The notes below the pieces were generated by a model. That model was not told the DNA's origin. It ran no database searches and saw only the letters and a list, made by a program, of their open reading frames with translations. 32,054 bases of DNA from the NCBI RefSeq assembly GCF_000763315.1, contig NZ_JPST01000024.1, forward strand, positions 1 through 32,054, given 5' to 3'. Source of the stretch: Thermoactinomyces daqus (GTDB taxonomy: Bacteria > Bacillota > Bacilli > Thermoactinomycetales > Thermoactinomycetaceae). The position numbers and the translations under genes were made by a program. Below are positions 1-7,178 of this stretch, piece after piece; within the stretch, counting starts at the first letter, position 1; each line of letters opens with the position of its first letter.

Positions 1-29
1 GAAGCGTATGGGGTCATTATAAAAATATT

Positions 30-239
30 ATGAAAAAAACAAGGGAAATATGGGATGATTGGAAAGTGACGAGTAATATTCTCCGGTTTCTATTCTTATT
101 TATTGCAGCCGTCGGCTCATTTGGGATGGCTATTGGCTTTCCAAAAAATTGGTCCAGCGATATCGATGCACCCATGATCAATTCATTAGTGTCCATCTTC
201 GTGACTGTGCCAATTACCTTATTGACCGGGGCGGAATAA
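30..239 (+). CDS. Small membrane protein, possibly truncated at the window edge
   Basis: A 69-aa reading frame with two hydrophobic stretches (about residues 17-36 and 50-65), so probably a two-pass membrane protein. I do not recognise the family. The frame stays open to the left edge of the window, and there is no Shine-Dalgarno sequence before the first ATG at 30 (the upstream bases are A/T-rich). The true start may therefore lie outside the window, and this may be only the C-terminal part of a longer protein. It ends just before a dispersed repeat copy and a degraded gene pair, so it may itself be a remnant. Confidence 0.35.
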   Translation: MKKTREIWDDWKVTSNILRFLFLFIAAVGSFGMAIGFPKNWSSDIDAPMINSLVSIFVTVPITLLTGAE

Positions 240-320
240 TTTTGGTTACCGCTTATTCGGCCAAATTGAAAGAAACTATTTCAAATTGCCCAAGTATGCG
301 TTTCAGGCAGCGAACACAAA

Positions 321-421
321 AAAATGACTCGAGAAACCATAACGGCAACTCCAGTCCATATACGGAAAACCCAGGGATGACACGCTCATATTCATCCTGA
401 GCATCTGTAATGGCCAACTTA
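321..421 (-). repeat. Dispersed ~105-bp repeat, copy 1
   Basis: Read on the minus strand, this segment matches 1458-1570 and 29201-29302 (plus strand) over about 100 bases. Shared blocks are TTGGCC, GCTCAGGA, TCCCTG, GTTTTCC or GTTTCC, a TTRCC...GGTTTCTC core and a hairpin arm ending in TCAT. The hairpin here (GACTGGAG / CTCGAGTC) has one mismatch and is followed by a run of T. The copy lies within a longer open minus-strand frame (253-474) that continues straight on from the broken secreted-protein gene. The other two copies do not preserve this frame, so I treat it as a repeat and not as a gene. Confidence 0.6.
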
Positions 422-481
422 GAACGAAAACAGCGAAGCCTGCTGGATAACGGATACTTTACGCGGGGGCGCAATCCGTTT

Positions 482-848
482 TTAGTTTAAAACTGTGAGC
501 CTAGCACTGCCAGTACAATCTTGCGTTTCACAATGAAGAACCAGACGATAAGTACCCACAGGAACATTGGCCTCAAAATTAGCATCGGAATATCCACCGT
601 AACGGAAAGGATAATTGGAATCCCCTACTGAGAGATACCATTCAAAACCTGAACCGTTATTTCCTTTATCTATCTACTTGGATTTTGACATGATACCCCG
701 CCGGAACATAAAGTGCCCTGGTTTGCTTATACACATCGCCGTAATTCATCCCCACAAAAGATGAATCATAGGTTGAAGCGGCTACCGGCGAAGCCATTAA
801 CCCGACTGCTACCAAGAAAACAAATAATCCCCCTAATACTTTTTTCAT
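482..848 (-). pseudogene. Small secreted protein, module A, broken by a 4-bp duplication
   Basis: Begins at ATG 848-846, with an AAAGG site about 10 bases upstream. The N-terminus is a typical signal peptide (MKK, hydrophobic core, then VAA/S near residue 25). The frame stops early at 666-668, just beside the tandem duplication ATCTATCT at 668-675. Removing one 4-base unit restores a continuous frame to the stop at 482-484, giving about 120 aa. The restored C-terminus (VPVGTYRLVLHCE and a second Cys five residues after the first) matches the intact 121-aa paralogue at 29483-29848 (VRPGKYRLFLVCD, second Cys six residues on). Function unknown; probably exported. It diverges from a damaged TetR gene across a palindromic operator, so it was probably under that repressor's control. 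Sequencing error is an alternative to a real mutation. Confidence 0.7.
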
Positions 849-884
849 CGTGCATCCATCCTTTCTCTTCCTCAAGATTCAAAA

Positions 885-923
885 ACCTACCAGTCAGTAT
901 ATATAAACCGACTAGTTGGTTTA
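885..923. promoter_or_regulatory. Two-site TetR-type operator, module A
   Basis: The near-perfect palindrome TAAACCGACTAGTTGGTTTA lies at 904-923. A weaker related site (ACCTACCAGTCAGT, 885-898) starts exactly 19 bases before it. The pair lies between the divergent secreted-protein and TetR genes. The same arrangement with the same 19-base step recurs at 29882-29920. Operators of this ACCNACYRGTNGGT shape are common for TetR-family repressors. An A/T-rich TATATA box between the two sites could be the -10 region of one or both genes. Confidence 0.7.
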
Positions 924-995
924 TCTTTATTTTAACCATTTTCTGTGTCATAATCAATACGCAAATTAAAAAATTACGAAAATAGAGGATATTCC

Positions 996-1459
996 ATGAA
1001 ACATCAAGAGATGACGGAACGTACAATTCGAAAACTGATGGACGCAGGGATTGTTTTGTTTGCCAAGTATGGCTACAGCAACACCAGTATCAACCAGATT
1101 GTTAAGGAAGCCGGACTATCCAAAGGCGCATTTTATGCTCACTTCCCAACCAAAGAGGATTTCTTGATGAAGGTGCTCCGCCATGACCTGTCAGTACTTG
1201 CTCAAGTACAAAAAGAGCTGGCTGATCAGATGGAAGAATGGCGACAAGACCTTACGCGGTTGTTTGAAGTGATGAAGAAAGAAAACTCATAGGCAGTCCG
1301 CTTGATGCAAGGACGCTGGCGACTGCCGCAATGGCATTGTTCAACGGGTACAATGTGCAACATTACATTGATGATCGGATTGACATTAAGGAAATCCTGC
1401 CAGTATTTATTGAGCTGTTACAAGTTCAATCTCCTAAAGAATGGTCAGCATTCATATAA
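996..1459 (+). pseudogene. TetR/AcrR-family regulator, internally deleted
   Basis: Start ATG 996 has a good site (GAGGA, 6 bases upstream). Residues 1-98 hold a canonical TetR DNA-binding domain: helix-turn-helix around residues 26-55 with INQIVKEAGLSKGAFYAHF. The frame stops at 1290-1292. Directly afterwards, in another frame (about 1294-1459), comes a typical TetR C-terminal end of roughly 55 codons (TLATAAMALFNGYNVQHYID ... IKEILPVFIELL). The two parts total about 155 residues against about 190 for the family, so roughly 35 residues of the middle are missing along with the frame. The DNA-binding part could still be made; the ligand and dimer domain could not. It presumably once repressed itself and the divergent secreted-protein gene. 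Confidence 0.75.
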
Positions 1460-1570
1460 GTTGGCCTTGGCTTACTGATGCTCAGGATAAATATGAGCTT
1501 GTCATCCCTGAGTTTCCTGTATAAACACGAATGACTTGAGTTACCTTTATGGTTTCTCAAGTCATTTTTC
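1458..1570 (+). repeat. Dispersed ~105-bp repeat, copy 2
   Basis: Plus-strand copy lying directly after the end of the TetR remnant. It holds two nested hairpins: CTCAGG...CCTGAG, then a perfect 11-bp stem AATGACTTGAG...CTCAAGTCATT closing a TTACC-TTTAT-GGTTT loop and followed by a T run. The second hairpin could act as a rightward terminator. Copies 1 and 2 flank module A in inverted orientation. Confidence 0.65.
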
Positions 1571-1745
1571 CGTTTTCGAACAAGAGGGACCTGGCCAAGA
1601 TCACACTTAACTGTTCCCAAGTTACCTGTGGTCGCATCAAATCCATCCTTTGGATCAAAAAAAGGACGTCCGCAGTGGGATGGAGGTAGCGAACGCCGAT
1701 TTTGCCACTAATTGGTTGTTGAGTCTCCTTGAAACGGGTGATTTT
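1571..1745. other. Stretch without a recognisable gene
   Basis: I see no frame with a convincing start, codon pattern or family match between the end of repeat copy 2 and the stop of the 60-aa minus-strand gene. The open frames here are short and overlap each other on both strands. Confidence 0.4.
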
Positions 1746-1928
1746 TTATTTCTTCGGAAAATATTTTTCAATTCGTTTTCGTGCCTCTTCCTGAATCTTT
1801 TGATACCCCGGATCTTCCCTCCATTCTTTCTGAATCCTCTCCCGTTCCAGTTGATGCTTGGCGCAAACGATATCCGGGTAATCAAAGCTTTCTCCACAAA
1901 CCCGTAAGAAGTAGACTCGGGGCTTCAT
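1746..1928 (-). CDS. Hypothetical 60-aa protein
   Basis: A compact 60-aa frame with plausible codon use. The N-terminal part is hydrophobic and aromatic with two cysteines (RVCGESFDYPDIVCAKH); the rest is a charged helix (about residues 29-60, rich in E, K and R). AGGAGG lies 10 bases before the ATG. The stop codon of the short frame 1929-2069 directly abuts this ATG, which suggests coupled translation if that frame is real. Family not recognised. The nearby CRISPR array and gene remnants mark this as an accessory region, so a phage or plasmid origin is possible but unproven. Confidence 0.45.
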   Translation of the reverse strand: MKPRVYFLRVCGESFDYPDIVCAKHQLERERIQKEWREDPGYQKIQEEARKRIEKYFPKK

Positions 1929-2069
1929 TCATCTTCTTCCTCCTCTTGGATTTGTTCCGCCATCGATAAGCTTGTTTGCTTCTTTTTTTATCCCTTCTCG
2001 ATTTCTTCCCGTTCTTGTTGCAATTCTTCCTCGGTTTCTTAAATGTTCATCAGTCTGTGTTTCAAACAT
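1929..2069 (-). pseudogene. Possible decayed small gene upstream of the 60-aa gene
   Basis: A 46-codon frame from ATG 2069 to a stop directly abutting the next gene's ATG. It has no clear ribosome site. Its first and last parts (FETQTDEHL and KKEANKLIDGG) look protein-like. In the middle, a neighbouring frame reads a better acidic coiled-coil (ETEEELQQEREEIEKG). This would fit two compensating one-base indels in a former gene. G/A-rich sequence can mimic such patterns, so confidence is low. Confidence 0.25.
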
Positions 2070-2143
2070 GTCTTATAAAAACAGATAAGGCCCACCCTCA
2101 AAAGAACCTTTGACGGCAGGACAACTGACTCACTCCCTGGAAC

Positions 2144-2403
2144 GTTTCGATCCTCTTACCGGGGGTGTATCTATTGATACTACTCAACTTGTTCAAGCTA
2201 ATGACATTAATATTGGAGAGTTTCTATCCTCCTACTGGAGGTGTATTTATTGATTCCATTGATCATGCTTTGGCGTCTTGTGCAAGGTTTTATAGTTTCA
2301 ATCCTCCTACCGGAGGTGTATCTATTGATTCGACGAAGCCACCTGAGCCAAAGCGGAAGACGAAAAGTTTCAATCCTCCCACCGGAGGTGTATCTATTGA
2401 TTC
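2144..2403 (-). CRISPR. Orphan CRISPR array, 4 repeats and 3 spacers
   Basis: Four 37-base repeats at 2144-2180, 2220-2256, 2295-2331 and 2367-2403 are separated by unrelated spacers of 39, 38 and 35 bases. Read on plus, each begins GTTTC and ends ATTGATTC or similar. The reverse complement therefore ends in ATTGAAAC, the usual 5' handle of type I/III crRNAs, so transcription is predicted on the minus strand. The repeat contains the hairpin CCTCC-GGTA-GGAGG. The repeats at 2295 and 2367 differ by one base. The one at 2144 is the most degenerate, as expected for the end far from the leader, which places the leader right of 2403. No cas genes occur in this window. Confidence 0.9.
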
Positions 2404-2768
2404 GGCGTTCACTGTACTCCTTAATTTTATTGGGCTTATTCGTGGTTTTCCGAACATCTCCCCGATTTGCCCAGGTTTCAGGCTTTTTTGACTGGATAAC
2501 CTCCGTCCAAAAAGTCTGGGATCCCTTTATTTTTGCGGACTTTGGCGTTTCCGAACAACCCTTGGGTCTTTTTCGAAGCTTCCGGTGTTCGCAAATGCCG
2601 GGGAGAATTTTTCTTATTTTATTTTCAATTATAAGTTATCCATTTTGTTATTCGCAACCCAGCCTGACTGAAAGGACGGGGCTGATCTGCATTCCAATTT
2701 CGCCCGGGCGCAAGCAGGAATCCCGTAAAAATCCCCCCTTCGATGTTTTAATCTCTTTTGATTGTGAT
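2404..2768. other. Gene-free stretch: probable CRISPR leader and upstream region
   Basis: No supported coding frame. The part next to 2403 would be the leader of the minus-strand CRISPR array; its first 40 bases are fairly T-rich on the plus strand. The rest lies upstream of the sensor kinase operon. I see no RNA gene or clear terminator here. Confidence 0.4.
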
Positions 2769-2804
2769 AATATTATTTGAAATATTATTAACAATATTCC
2801 AACC
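2769..2804 (+). repeat. Three 12-base tandem repeats upstream of the kinase start
   Basis: AATATTATTTGA, AATATTATTAAC and AATATTCCAACC follow one another at exact 12-base steps, ending about 20 bases before the kinase start. The third unit matches only in its first six bases. They may be binding sites for a regulator (possibly the response regulator itself) or simply a slipped A/T-rich promoter. Confidence 0.5.
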
Positions 2805-2823
2805 AATTATAACGAGGTCCATG

Positions 2824-4464
2824 ATGAACTTCTCCCTTAAACCATTTTCGTTGCGGACAAAAATTAACATATTGGTGCTGCTGATCGTCGGTTTCGTGCT
2901 GATTCTGGTGATGTCGGGCCTGTCCTGTAACATTATCCAGTCGCGGTTTGAGGAAACCGGCAACCGCGCCCTTCTCCTTGCCAAAACCGTCGCCGGCATG
3001 CCGCAAATCCGGAATGCGTTTCTCCAAAAAAACCCTTCCGCGCAAATTGAACCGCTCGCCGAGGAGATTCGCAGGAGAACGGGGGCGGAATTCATCGTGG
3101 TGGGCAATATGCATCTCATTCGGTACAGCCATCCCAATCCCGCAATGATCGGCAAGAAAATGGTCGGCGGGGATAATCAATACGTATTGCACGGAAAAGA
3201 GAGCATTACCCAGGCTGCGGGAACACTCGGTCTCTCGATTCGCGGCAAAGCGCCGATTTTTGATGAACACCGGCGGCAAATCGGGGTCGTGTCCGTCGGT
3301 TTCCCCGTGCAAAATATATGGAACGATATTTTTGCTTCGATCAAGCACCTGGGGATGGTGGCCGTGATCGGACTGGTATATGGCTTTATGGGTGCACACC
3401 TGCTCTCCGGACACATCAAAAAACAGCTTTTCAACATGGAGCCTCATGAGATTGCCTTGCTCTCCCAAAAACAGCACGCGATTATGGAATCAATCCGGGA
3501 AGGAATATTGGCCGTTGACCGTCAGGGCAAAATCACCGCCTGCAATCAGGAGGCCAAGCGGCTCATCGGTCTGGAACCTGACTGTGACATCATTGGCCAA
3601 CCGATTCGCCAGATTGTTCCCAATTCCCGGTTGCCCGAAGTGCTCGAAGAAGGAGTCAGCCAGTTTGATCAGCCGATGATCATCCATAACTCGCTGATCA
3701 TTGCCAATCGGGTGCCGGTTCTGTTGAATGGACGGGTCATCGGTGCGGTTTCCACTTTTCGCGATAAACTGGAATTGGACAAAATGAATCAGCAATTGAA
3801 TGATGTCCGTCACTACGCGGATGCCTTGCGCAGCCAGCGACACGAGTTTTTAAACCGCCTGCATACCATTTCGGGGCTCATTCAAATGCAGGAGTATGAG
3901 CTTGTACGCGAATTTATCAACCAGGTCAATGAGGAACAACAACATCTGATCGAATTTTTCATGTCTCGCATCCATGATCCAGCCGTGGTCGGAATTCTGA
4001 TCGGCAAAATAAACCGTGCCAAGGAGCTCGGAATACAATTGACCGTTGATCCCTCCTCCCATCTGCGAGAGCCATGCCCTCATCGGGAGGTGGTTATCTC
4101 CGTTCTGGGAAATGCGATTGAGAATGCTTTGGAAGCGCTCGCAGAAATGCCTGACAGGAAGGAAAAAGCGCTCGTTTCCGTCTATATCAACGACCAATCC
4201 GATTCGTTGCAGATCCGGGTAACGGATAACGGCCCCGGAGTTGATCCCGAACTGGGACAGCACATTTTTGAAAGCGGGATATCCACCAAAGGAAAAAATC
4301 GTGGCTTCGGCCTGGCCATCGTCTCCCGGCTGGTGGCGAAAGCCGGGGGAAAGATTGCCATGATTTCCGCAAATTCCGGGGCGACGTTAGAAGTGAACTT
4401 GCCAAAAGAAGAGGTGGTCATCTTTGATGCCGACACCGATCCGCGCCGCCGTTGTCGACGATGA
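2824..4464 (+). CDS. Sensor histidine kinase, CitA/DcuS family
   Basis: Membrane kinase of about 546 aa for small organic acids. Order: TM1 (about residues 14-37); extracellular sensor with RYSHPNPAMIGKKMVGGD, the conserved ligand-site region of CitA/DcuS-type Cache/PAS domains; TM2 (about 175-195); cytoplasmic PAS (about 220-320); dimerisation helix with the phospho-acceptor His340 in RHEFLNRLH; HATPase domain with N-box (GNAIENALEAL), G1 (DNGPGVD) and the GFGLAIV region. GAGGT lies just upstream; ATG 2824 gives better spacing than ATG 2821. It overlaps the response regulator by 38 bases. In relatives the ligand is citrate, malate, succinate or a similar acid and the target is a transporter. 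Here the neighbours are an ABC importer and a broken MFS anion symporter, so their regulation by this kinase is an inference. Confidence 0.92.
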   Translation: MNFSLKPFSLRTKINILVLLIVGFVLILVMSGLSCNIIQSRFEETGNRALLLAKTVAGMPQIRNAFLQKNPSAQIEPLAEEIRRRTGAEFIVVGNMHLIRYSHPNPAMIGKKMVGGDNQYVLHGKESITQAAGTLGLSIRGKAPIFDEHRRQIGVVSVGFPVQNIWNDIFASIKHLGMVAVIGLVYGFMGAHLLSGHIKKQLFNMEPHEIALLSQKQHAIMESIREGILAVDRQGKITACNQEAKRLIGLEPDCDIIGQPIRQIVPNSRLPEVLEEGVSQFDQPMIIHNSLIIANRVPVLLNGRVIGAVSTFRDKLELDKMNQQLNDVRHYADALRSQRHEFLNRLHTISGLIQMQEYELVREFINQVNEEQQHLIEFFMSRIHDPAVVGILIGKINRAKELGIQLTVDPSSHLREPCPHREVVISVLGNAIENALEALAEMPDRKEKALVSVYINDQSDSLQIRVTDNGPGVDPELGQHIFESGISTKGKNRGFGLAIVSRLVAKAGGKIAMISANSGATLEVNLPKEEVVIFDADTDPRRRCRR

Positions 4465-5125
4465 CTTTATGATTGCCAGATTGCACGGCAAATTGGTCGA
4501 ATCGCTCCCCGACTATCAATGGATCGGCACAGCCCACAATTATCGCGAAACGCTCGATCTGCTGGAGAAGCAAAAGCCGGACCTCCTCTTGTTGGATGTT
4601 TACATGCCGGATCAGTCCGGTCTCGAAGTTCTGCGAAGCATCCGTTCGCACAACTCTCCGTGTGATGTGATCCTTGTGACGGCGGCCAAAGAGCTGGAAG
4701 TGGTGGAAGAAGGGTTTCGCCTGGGTATTTTTGATTATTTGATCAAGCCATTTGACCTCAACCGGCTGAAAAAATCCTTGGAAAAATATTTGTTGTTCCG
4801 AACCCGCCTCGCCAAATCGAATCAAAAGTTCATCGACCAAATGGTGGTGGATGATCTCAAAAAATTGCGCTCGGTCACCCATTCGGACAGATCCTGGCAA
4901 CAAAAAGGAATCGATGTTCGGACATTGGAACGGATCCAAGCTTGTCTGGCCCGGTCAAACGGGTTTCTCAGTGCCGATGAAGTGGCTAAACTGGCCGGTG
5001 TGAGCCGCTCGACCGCCCGTCATTATTTGGTCTATTTGGCGGAAGAGCAGCTCGCCGAGGAGCAGCTGGCGTACGGAACGGTAGGCCGTCCCCAGTGCTT
5101 GTATCGCCTGAAATCCCCCAAGTGA
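4427..5125 (+). CDS. Response regulator, CitB/DcuR family
   Basis: About 232 aa. The receiver domain (1-120) has the acidic pocket VDDDF, phospho-acceptor Asp57 in LLLLDVYMPD, Thr85 and Lys107. The linker is followed by a C-terminal helix-turn-helix (about 180-205, LSADEVAKLAGVSRSTARHY) of the CitB/DcuR kind. ATG 4427 is chosen over the TTG one codon earlier because GAGGTGG stands 9 bases before it. It is translationally coupled to the kinase gene. Phosphorylation by the upstream kinase should let it activate transport or catabolic genes, most plausibly the facing ABC operon. A near-duplicated EEQLAEEQLA near residues 205-215 is a small in-frame repeat. Confidence 0.92.
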   Translation: MPTPIRAAVVDDDFMIARLHGKLVESLPDYQWIGTAHNYRETLDLLEKQKPDLLLLDVYMPDQSGLEVLRSIRSHNSPCDVILVTAAKELEVVEEGFRLGIFDYLIKPFDLNRLKKSLEKYLLFRTRLAKSNQKFIDQMVVDDLKKLRSVTHSDRSWQQKGIDVRTLERIQACLARSNGFLSADEVAKLAGVSRSTARHYLVYLAEEQLAEEQLAYGTVGRPQCLYRLKSPK

Positions 5126-5205
5126 CTTTTCTTCTCCAAAAACGATCAATCCACCCGGGATGAAAGTCCAAAAGAGGATTGGACAAACATCTTCCCCCCG
5201 ACAGA

Positions 5206-5240
5206 TCAGCCCCGTTGGAACAGATGTCCGGCGGGGCTGA
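5206..5240. terminator. Hairpin between convergent operons
   Basis: TCAGCCCCG (5206-5214) pairs with CGGGGCTGA (5232-5240) between the convergent ends of the response regulator and the ABC lipoprotein gene. There is no strong T run on either side, so termination efficiency is uncertain; it could serve both directions. Confidence 0.5.
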
Positions 5241-5248
5241 AAACCGGG

Positions 5249-6295
5249 TTATTGGCCTGCTTGATTTGCCTTTTCAACGAATTCATTCGTATAGGTCTCT
5301 TCCAATTTCACGTGCGCCTGTTTCAGCTTCGGCTTAAAGGCAGACAGTACTTCATACACTTTGGCCGGGCCGTCTTCCGGCATCTTTCCGTCCGGGGAAA
5401 ACATGGACATGCTGCGGGACAGCGCGCTCACATACATCTGTTTGTCCCCGGCATAATACGCTTTGGGCAGCCGGCTGGCGATTTCTTCCGGCTTATGGGT
5501 TTGCATATAATTCAGCGTCTTGCTGAATGCATTGACCAATTTTTGCACAGTTTCCGGATGGGACTTAATGTAGTCCGATCTCAAGTAAAGACAGGCCGCC
5601 GGATAATCCCCTCCAATCGCCTGCCTCGTCCCGCCGGGGGTCGACATGTCCACAAGGGGCACAGCGAGATGTTTTGCCTGCAAAAGGGAAACCGTCGGTT
5701 CGGTTGTAACTGCCAGCCCGATTCTTCCCTGCTGCATGGATGCGATCAGCGTGTTTCCGGCACCGACAGGAACGGGAATGTAATCTTTTGACGTATATCC
5801 ACCCTTGACAACAAGATAATTGGCGAGAAAGTTGGTGGAAGCCCCGAGCCCGGTCACGCCGATTTTCTTGCCCTTGAGATCACGAACCCCCTTGATTCGG
5901 TCTTTGTCCTTATTGTCAACCATCAAGGTTTCACCCGGGGTGATCCCCAACTGAATGACTGACTTCAGGTATTTTCCCTTCGACTGCAAATCGATCGTAT
6001 GATCATAGAAACCGACCACGGCATCAACCTGTCCGGCAACGAGCGCCTCCTCCGCCGATTGCCCGGATCCTTGGTTAATCAGTTCAACATCAAGCCCTTC
6101 CTGTTTGAAATAACCCAGATTTTCAGTCAGTTTCGCCGGCAGGTAGATGATTTTTTCCATCCCGCCAACCATAATCTTGATTTCGGGCGGCCCGGAACCC
6201 TCCGGATCGGAAGAACTGCAACCGGTTGTCAATAAAGGGAGCATCCCGATCAGCGTTAAAACGGCTGCCAGTCTTTTGGTCAGAATCTTTCTCAC
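5249..6295 (-). CDS. NitT/TauT-type ABC transporter substrate-binding lipoprotein
   Basis: 348 aa, SsuA/TauA/THI5-like. A lipoprotein signal ends in LLTTGC with Cys26 as the lipid anchor; the mature protein starts with a serine-rich linker. The NMT1-type fold shows at GYFKQEGLDVELINQGSG and ALVAGQVDAVVGF, the pattern for binding sulfonates, nitrate-like ions, pyrimidine precursors or aromatic acids. The ligand cannot be read from the sequence. The start is GTG with GGGAGGG 7 bases upstream. It is the last gene of the ATPase-permease-binding protein operon, 25 bases after the permease. Its place opposite a CitA/DcuS-type two-component system suggests an organic anion. Confidence 0.9.
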   Translation of the reverse strand: MRKILTKRLAAVLTLIGMLPLLTTGCSSSDPEGSGPPEIKIMVGGMEKIIYLPAKLTENLGYFKQEGLDVELINQGSGQSAEEALVAGQVDAVVGFYDHTIDLQSKGKYLKSVIQLGITPGETLMVDNKDKDRIKGVRDLKGKKIGVTGLGASTNFLANYLVVKGGYTSKDYIPVPVGAGNTLIASMQQGRIGLAVTTEPTVSLLQAKHLAVPLVDMSTPGGTRQAIGGDYPAACLYLRSDYIKSHPETVQKLVNAFSKTLNYMQTHKPEEIASRLPKAYYAGDKQMYVSALSRSMSMFSPDGKMPEDGPAKVYEVLSAFKPKLKQAHVKLEETYTNEFVEKANQAGQ

Positions 6296-6320
6296 TTCAT
6301 TTCCCTCCCTTTTGGATGAT

Positions 6321-7178
6321 TTACTCCTGCTTTACATGACGCCAGGCGATAAACCGCTTTTCCAGACAACCCACAGCCCAGTCGGCGATCAGCGCGGTAA
6401 CCGAGAGCAGAACCATGGCCGCAAATACCCCGGTTGTGTCAAACGCCCCCTGCGCCTGGGAGATCAAAAAGCCGAGTCCTTTTGTTGCACCGATGAATTC
6501 CCCGACGACCGCCCCGACCAGCGCAAAGCCAAAACTGGAATGCAGGCTGGAGAGAATCCAGGTCAGCGCCGAGGGGATAATCACATGAAAGGCCAGTTGT
6601 TTTTTGTTGGCGCCAAGGAGCAGGGCATTGTTCACCAGATTTCTGTCCACTTCGCGGACTCCCTGAAATGCGTTGAAAAAGACCACAAAAAAAGTGAGAG
6701 TTACACCCAACGCAACTTTGGAGGACATATCCAGCCCCAGCCACAGAATAAAAATCGGCGCCAGGACTACCCGGGGCAGAGCGTTTAACATTTGAATGTA
6801 AGGACCGAAAATAACGGACAAAACTTCGCTCATGCCAAGGGCATATCCGGCAATCACCCCGAGAATCACTCCAAGCACAAAAGAGATGATCGTCTCTTCA
6901 AACGTGACGAGAAAATGGATGTACAACGGTCCCTGGCTCGTCCCGTTCTGAAACCAGTCCGCAATTTGCAGCAAAATCGCCTTGGGACTGGAAAAGAAGA
7001 ACGGGTCGATGATTTTCCAATCGGCCAGCAGCTGCCACGAACCGACCACCAGAACAAATACGGCAGCTTGCAAGGCCAAGTTGCGAAAGCGGCGTTTGAC
7101 CGCCTTGGCCCGCATTTCGCTCCGCCGGGAAACCTCCTCAACCGAAGCGGTACTACCTGGACTGATAAGATTGCTCAT
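6321..7178 (-). CDS. NitT/TauT-type ABC transporter permease
   Basis: 285 aa with about six membrane helices: one near 37-55 after a basic cytoplasmic N-terminus, the others in the binding-protein-dependent permease domain (about 90-275). The EAA-type coupling loop reads REVDRNLVNNALLLGANKKQ...IP. GAGGTG precedes the ATG, and the gene overlaps the ATPase gene by 26 bases, so the two are translationally coupled. It should form a homodimeric channel with the ATPase and receive substrate from the lipoprotein encoded just downstream. Confidence 0.92.
   Translation of the reverse strand: MSNLISPGSTASVEEVSRRSEMRAKAVKRRFRNLALQAAVFVLVVGSWQLLADWKIIDPFFFSSPKAILLQIADWFQNGTSQGPLYIHFLVTFEETIISFVLGVILGVIAGYALGMSEVLSVIFGPYIQMLNALPRVVLAPIFILWLGLDMSSKVALGVTLTFFVVFFNAFQGVREVDRNLVNNALLLGANKKQLAFHVIIPSALTWILSSLHSSFGFALVGAVVGEFIGATKGLGFLISQAQGAFDTTGVFAAMVLLSVTALIADWAVGCLEKRFIAWRHVKQE

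Noticed and set aside
253-474. 73-codon minus-strand open frame after the broken secreted-protein gene
   Set aside because: It begins with TTG without a ribosome site and covers a dispersed repeat. The other two copies of the repeat have stops and frameshifts in this frame.
2165-2780. Plus-strand open frames with repeated PPTGGVSIDS or PPEVYLLIRR segments
   Set aside because: The protein repeats are only the CRISPR repeats read through by chance.
2748-4436. Several minus-strand open frames up to 229 codons
   Set aside because: They are antisense to the sensor kinase, whose domains are complete on plus.
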